DNA of 64,000 nucleotides from the NCBI RefSeq assembly GCF_021869535.1, contig NW_026262669.1, forward strand, positions 1,116,001 through 1,180,000, in the 5' to 3' direction. The notes beneath the pieces are model-generated. The model was not told the origin of the DNA. It did not search any database and was given only the letters and a program-made list of their open reading frames with translations. Source of the stretch: Mytilus californianus (lineage: Eukaryota > Mollusca > Bivalvia > Mytilida > Mytilidae). The position numbers and the translations under genes are program-made. How positions within the stretch are numbered: the stretch's first letter is position 1; every line of letters begins with the position of its first letter. Positions 60,501 to 64,000 of the stretch are shown piece by piece.

Positions 60501-60640
60501 CTTTGGATAAATAAAATACGTACATACACGCCGTATGCAATGCATACTTTGTTACAATTGATACACTTTGGATAAATGAAATACGGACATACACACCGGA
60601 TGCGATGATAAATAAATTACAGCTATGCGCGCCGCATGGA
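60501..60640. repeat. 65-bp tandem repeat with CpG-rich palindromic core
   Basis: 'ctttggataaataaaatacg' (60,501) and 'ctttggataaatgaaatacg' (60,566), each followed by 'acatacac.ccg.atgc'. A third partial unit ends 'gctatgcgcgccgcatgg'. Confidence 0.7.
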
Positions 60641-61028
60641 ATTTATTAAAACAAACGTGACGTTCTGTTCCCCATATTTTGAGCGTGAACTATGCTTTTT
60701 TTTTCATTACGATAATACAGAAGTTAACAATGCAAATAATAAAGTTCCGCCGAAGAAGACAATCACGACAGGGTAACACTGGAGTTTTTTTAAGAGATTT
60801 TGTTATTTACATATTTTTGTTGTGGTTTAAAATTATGGGAAGGGTTGAGAAAACCAGTCGCCGTCCTAAACAGAAACTGAAATGAATACTTTGCCACTAA
60901 TGACACATACTCTAAATCGTGTATAGTAATTGAATTTTTGAGAAAAGAAATACTTTGAAAAACTCCCAAAATATTAAGATAATTAAAGACAATCATATAC
61001 TAGGACTTGAGACGAACACAAGAACATA

Positions 61029-61172
61029 TGGCGGAACTTATCCTGTGTTGTTCAATATTTTTCTGCTTACTGACCTCAGGTATTGGCAGTCAACACTTAA
61101 CATTTATACTGACAGCAGCAATCGCAGACGAGATCCATTGTTCTGAGGAAGTGTTTACGAATATTTTATCTT
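61029..61172 (+). other. Short frame with signal-peptide-like start (uncertain)
   Basis: An ATG at 61,029 begins MAELILCCSIFFCLLTSGIG, a hydrophobic leader of the kind that opens secreted proteins, in a frame of 47 codons. A GT that could act as splice donor follows at ACCTCAG|GTATTG. No homology recognised, and the base three before ATG is C, a weak start context. Could be a first exon or chance. Confidence 0.2.
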
Positions 61173-61320
61173 GATTACAAGGATAAAAAGGAGTGATTCC
61201 ATTGTTTTTCTTAAATTAATCATTCGTAAAAATATTCTGTTGGTATAATTAGAAGTGCTTACGAAACTAATGTTCGAACTGCATCAGGCAAAATTGACCA
61301 TACGTAGATAACTAAAAAGT

Positions 61321-61400
61321 AGGTTTTATGCTTTCCTGATGAAGATTCGTCTAGAAAAGCGCTTCGGATGCACAAATATAAATGCTACCTTAATGTTCAT
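61321..61400 (+). repeat. Dispersed repeat core 'gatgaagattcgtctagaaa'
   Basis: 'tttcctgatgaagattcgtc' then 'tagaaaagcgcttcggatgc' resembles the core at 41,985-42,015 and other mollusc repeats. Confidence 0.45.
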
Positions 61401-61639
61401 GCATTATGGTTGTGTATAAGTTGGGTTCCTTGTTTTTCTATGAATTTCGAGTTACTTTGTTAGACAATCAAAATATTGATGTTTGCATATGAAACAATAT
61501 TGTTTAATGCTTATCTGCTGAAAAAAAAACAATATATTGAGGATACATTAACCACACCTTAAGACATATTCAAATAATAGAAATCCATATGCTCGAAGTG
61601 CATTTTAGATTTTAAATGCGCTTCTGAATGCGTGATCAA

Positions 61640-62290
61640 ACAGTTTTTGTTCATTCAGATAAAATGTGCTGTTTAGGTTTGTCTGGTTCCCCATTTATTT
61701 TATAGAAAGATGTTTACTGCTTTTACTCAGTTTGTGGTCAATTGTTGGTGATATTCTTTTGGTGTGGCTCGGTATTTATACACCCCGCCATTGTGTTGTT
61801 GTGCTATGGCCATCTTTTGGTTTTCTTAATAAAACTGATACTCAAACTCAACACAGCAAGTAAATCACGCACCCGGAGGCTGGCTTCAGCTGATCCCTAA
61901 ATAATAATGTATACTTGTCATTCATTCATGCTTATGTGACTTGTCTATAGAGTGTCTATCTGCCATTTTGTTTTTCTTTGTTGATATAGTTGTTTGTTTT
62001 TATGGTAAGATTATAACACAATGTTGACTGCTGTGCCTGAATTTTTTACATTATTGTTTTGCTCAAATATTGTTGTCAATATAATGGAATTGTATGCGTC
62101 TGTGAAAGGTTTAACTAGCTATAAAACTAGGTTTAATCCACAATTTTCTAAAAATAAAAGTTGTTTTTCATTCGTTTGATGTGTTAGAGATTTAGATTTT
62201 GCCATTTTATAAGGGACTCGGTGATTTCTGTTTTACAATGTCATGATTAGTTTTTCTAAAGAAATAACAATGATGCAGTACATTGCAAAA
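61640..62290 (+). mobile_element. Penelope-like 3' region, interrupted
   Basis: Follows the order of 3,790-4,300: 'gtgtggctcggtatttatac', 'accccgccattgtgttgttg', 'ttaactagctataaaactag' and 'gccattttataagggactcg'. At about 61,860-61,915 a fragment of the 54,486-55,012 repeat ('cacgcacccggaggctggct', 'tcagctgatccctaaataat') is inserted. Confidence 0.65.
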
Positions 62291-62589
62291 ACAAATGTGC
62301 ATTCAACTTATCAATCCTGGTGTTCAAATTTTGAAAGTCTTCCTTGTCATATAAGTAAGCATCAGCTGTTTTGGGAATTGGACACATAAAAGAAATACAC
62401 TTGTTAATGACGTTTGCTCTTTCTCTTGATTTAAATCTGAACATGTATGCTGCAGTTACTGATAAATTTGTGAATCAATCTTCATTCTATGCGTCTTTGT
62501 CAACTTACTATCACTTACAACAATTTTTGTTTGCGTCTTTGTTAAGATTTATTTGTATGTTCCTTTGAATTGTTTAGTCAGTTGTGTTC

Positions 62590-62960
62590 TGAGATGTATG
62601 TTTACACAGCTATGGATGCTGGATCCCAATTCTTGTCACATTAACCTATTATGTCTGTTTGGGTTGCTTACCCAATTTTGTCAAGATAACGGAAAAAAAT
62701 AAACATTTATCATACAAGTAGGAGATTTAGCTAGCTGTAAAACAAGGTTTAACCCAACATTTTCTTCCTAAAATTCATGTATCAAGTCAGGAATATCACA
62801 ACTGTTTCTCACTCGTTCTGATTGTTGATAACGTTTGATTTTGTCAGTTTTATTGACTTCCCCCGGTTTTTTAATTTACCATTCAGTATGATATTTTTGT
62901 TATAAATTTTTAGCCAGGAAAATGACAATTTATTTTTTTTCCTTTCTATCAGCTCTTACC
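62590..62960 (+). mobile_element. Penelope-like 3' region, second copy
   Basis: 'attaacctattatgtctgtt', 'gatttagctagctgtaaaac', 'tgtatcaagtcaggaatatc' and 'acttcccccggttttttaat' repeat the preceding element in the same orientation, with more divergence. Confidence 0.6.
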
Positions 62961-63399
62961 TAGTAACTTTGTTTCTTCTCTGAAAACCTGACAAAATACA
63001 TAAGACAATTAAAAACCAATTGTTTAGAGAACAATTGAAGGTCTTTCAACTTCTAAAGATTTATTTTAATATGAAAATATAAAAATTCGGTTTAAAATGT
63101 CATTACCAGTGTCAAATGATAGCTTATTGTTTGCTGATTCAAAAAATATATGGTTTGTATACAATTTTGTCTGAAATAACGGAGGTAATTTGATACATCC
63201 GGTCTGAAAAATGTAATTTCCGGTATTATTTGATAGATAATTTGAAACTGCTTTCAAAAATATATTGTTCTATATACTTTTACATAAAATCAGTACAAAA
63301 AATAGCCACTTCCGGTTTGCTTTTTCAAAGTCATATGGCTTGTAACCTAATGCACAGAGTCATATGGCTTAATGATGTATAAATATGAATTTAAAGCAA

Positions 63400-64000
63400 A
63401 GGTGAAAATCTAGAACGTCAAACTTACCTATGACCTTGACCTCAATTTCAAGGTCATAAACCAAGGACCTCAAATCAAAAGACACTAGGTCTTTATTATA
63501 TATGTTTAATGAGTTATATCATCATACGCGTAATTTTAGATATAATAGGGGAGAAAACTCCCATTTAATGTCAGCGTACCTTTTCAACCAAAATGTATGT
63601 GTTACGACATGTCAAAACTAACAATTTAGTAAAAATATGTAGTCGATATCTTATATGGTTTTGAAAAGAAGTGAACATAAGCCAAAATCAAAATTTAGAA
63701 TATGACCTTGACCTTTGACCTTGACCTAATTTTGGTTTTTTTTTTTTTTTGGACCAAGGACCTCAAATCAAAAGACCCTAGGTCTCTATCACTTATGGTT
63801 TACCAGTTAGAAATGCATATCACTTATATCAAATGCATAAGAGAAATAACTCTCATATGGAGTCTCCGGATAGCTTCGGTCCAAATGGTCATCCTAAACC
63901 TAAAGATGTAACGAGCAATTTGGTAAAATAAATTTGTCGCTTTCTTTTATGGTTACGGAGGAGATATCGGAACAATGAAAAGTCAAAATTTAGAACATGA
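63400..64000 (+). repeat. About 295-bp tandem repeat running off the window, rich in TGACCTTGA/TGACCT
   Basis: Units start near 63,400 (ctagaacgtcaaacttacct), 63,689 (aaaatttagaatatgacctt) and 63,984 (aaaatttagaacatga). They share 'aaggacctcaaatcaaaaga' and '..ctaggtct'. Unit 2 contains tgaccttgacctttgacctt at 63,703-63,722; unit 1 has tatgaccttgacctc and the inverse tcaaggtcat close by. Confidence 0.8.

Noticed and set aside
1-64000. CRISPR arrays, prokaryotic operons or phage-like systems
   Set aside because: Repeats are dispersed or tandem eukaryotic types; spliced exons and LINE/SINE elements show a eukaryotic genome.

Overview
The window reads as nuclear DNA from a bivalve, most likely a mussel of the genus Mytilus. 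It is AT-rich (about two-thirds A+T by eye), almost free of long open frames, and full of dispersed repeats whose 3' ends carry the phrase 'gttgtctcattggcaat.ataccacatct', which I associate with Mytilus. There are no operons, prokaryotic genes, rRNA or intact tRNA. The species call is inference. All positions come from reading by eye; junctions of diverged repeats are good to about 5-30 bases.

Layout. (1) 1-25,436: two diverged copies of a block over 10 kb long. Copy A is 1-11,260 and starts before the window; copy B is 18,252-25,436. A short third copy lies at 15,890-16,215. Copy A was opened by a dead LINE reverse transcriptase (2,645-5,720), itself interrupted by a Penelope-like reverse-transcriptase fragment (2,905-4,302). 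(2) 26,055-30,859: exons of a Mutator-like transposase-domain gene, with two frameshifts. (3) 31,545-34,893: a 5'-truncated L1/Tx1-type LINE with poly-A tail, followed at once by a displaced piece of the large duplication (34,884-35,215). (4) 35-42 kb: SINEs, other dispersed repeats and a large palindrome with a (TA)n centre. (5) 42,832-46,347: a 1,758-bp tandem duplication with one difference noticed, running into a pearl-like element with about 160-bp tandem units. (6) 47,942-50,976: a 3-kb element with inverted terminal arrays of a 16-bp motif, carrying a second composite element inside one of those motifs. (7) 51-61 kb: mostly quiet DNA with one convincing cellular exon, MESD (Boca) chaperone, at 55,938-56,094. 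(8) 61.6-64 kb: more Penelope-type 3' ends and a tandem repeat of about 295 bp rich in nuclear-receptor half-sites.

How the parts relate. No multi-gene pathway is visible. The window is a record of transposition and local duplication. Two gene-like items stand out: the Mutator-like exons and the MESD-like exon. Each has a decayed partial copy of its own exon nearby. The clearest undescribed-looking structure is the nested terminal-inverted-repeat element at 47.9-51.0 kb.
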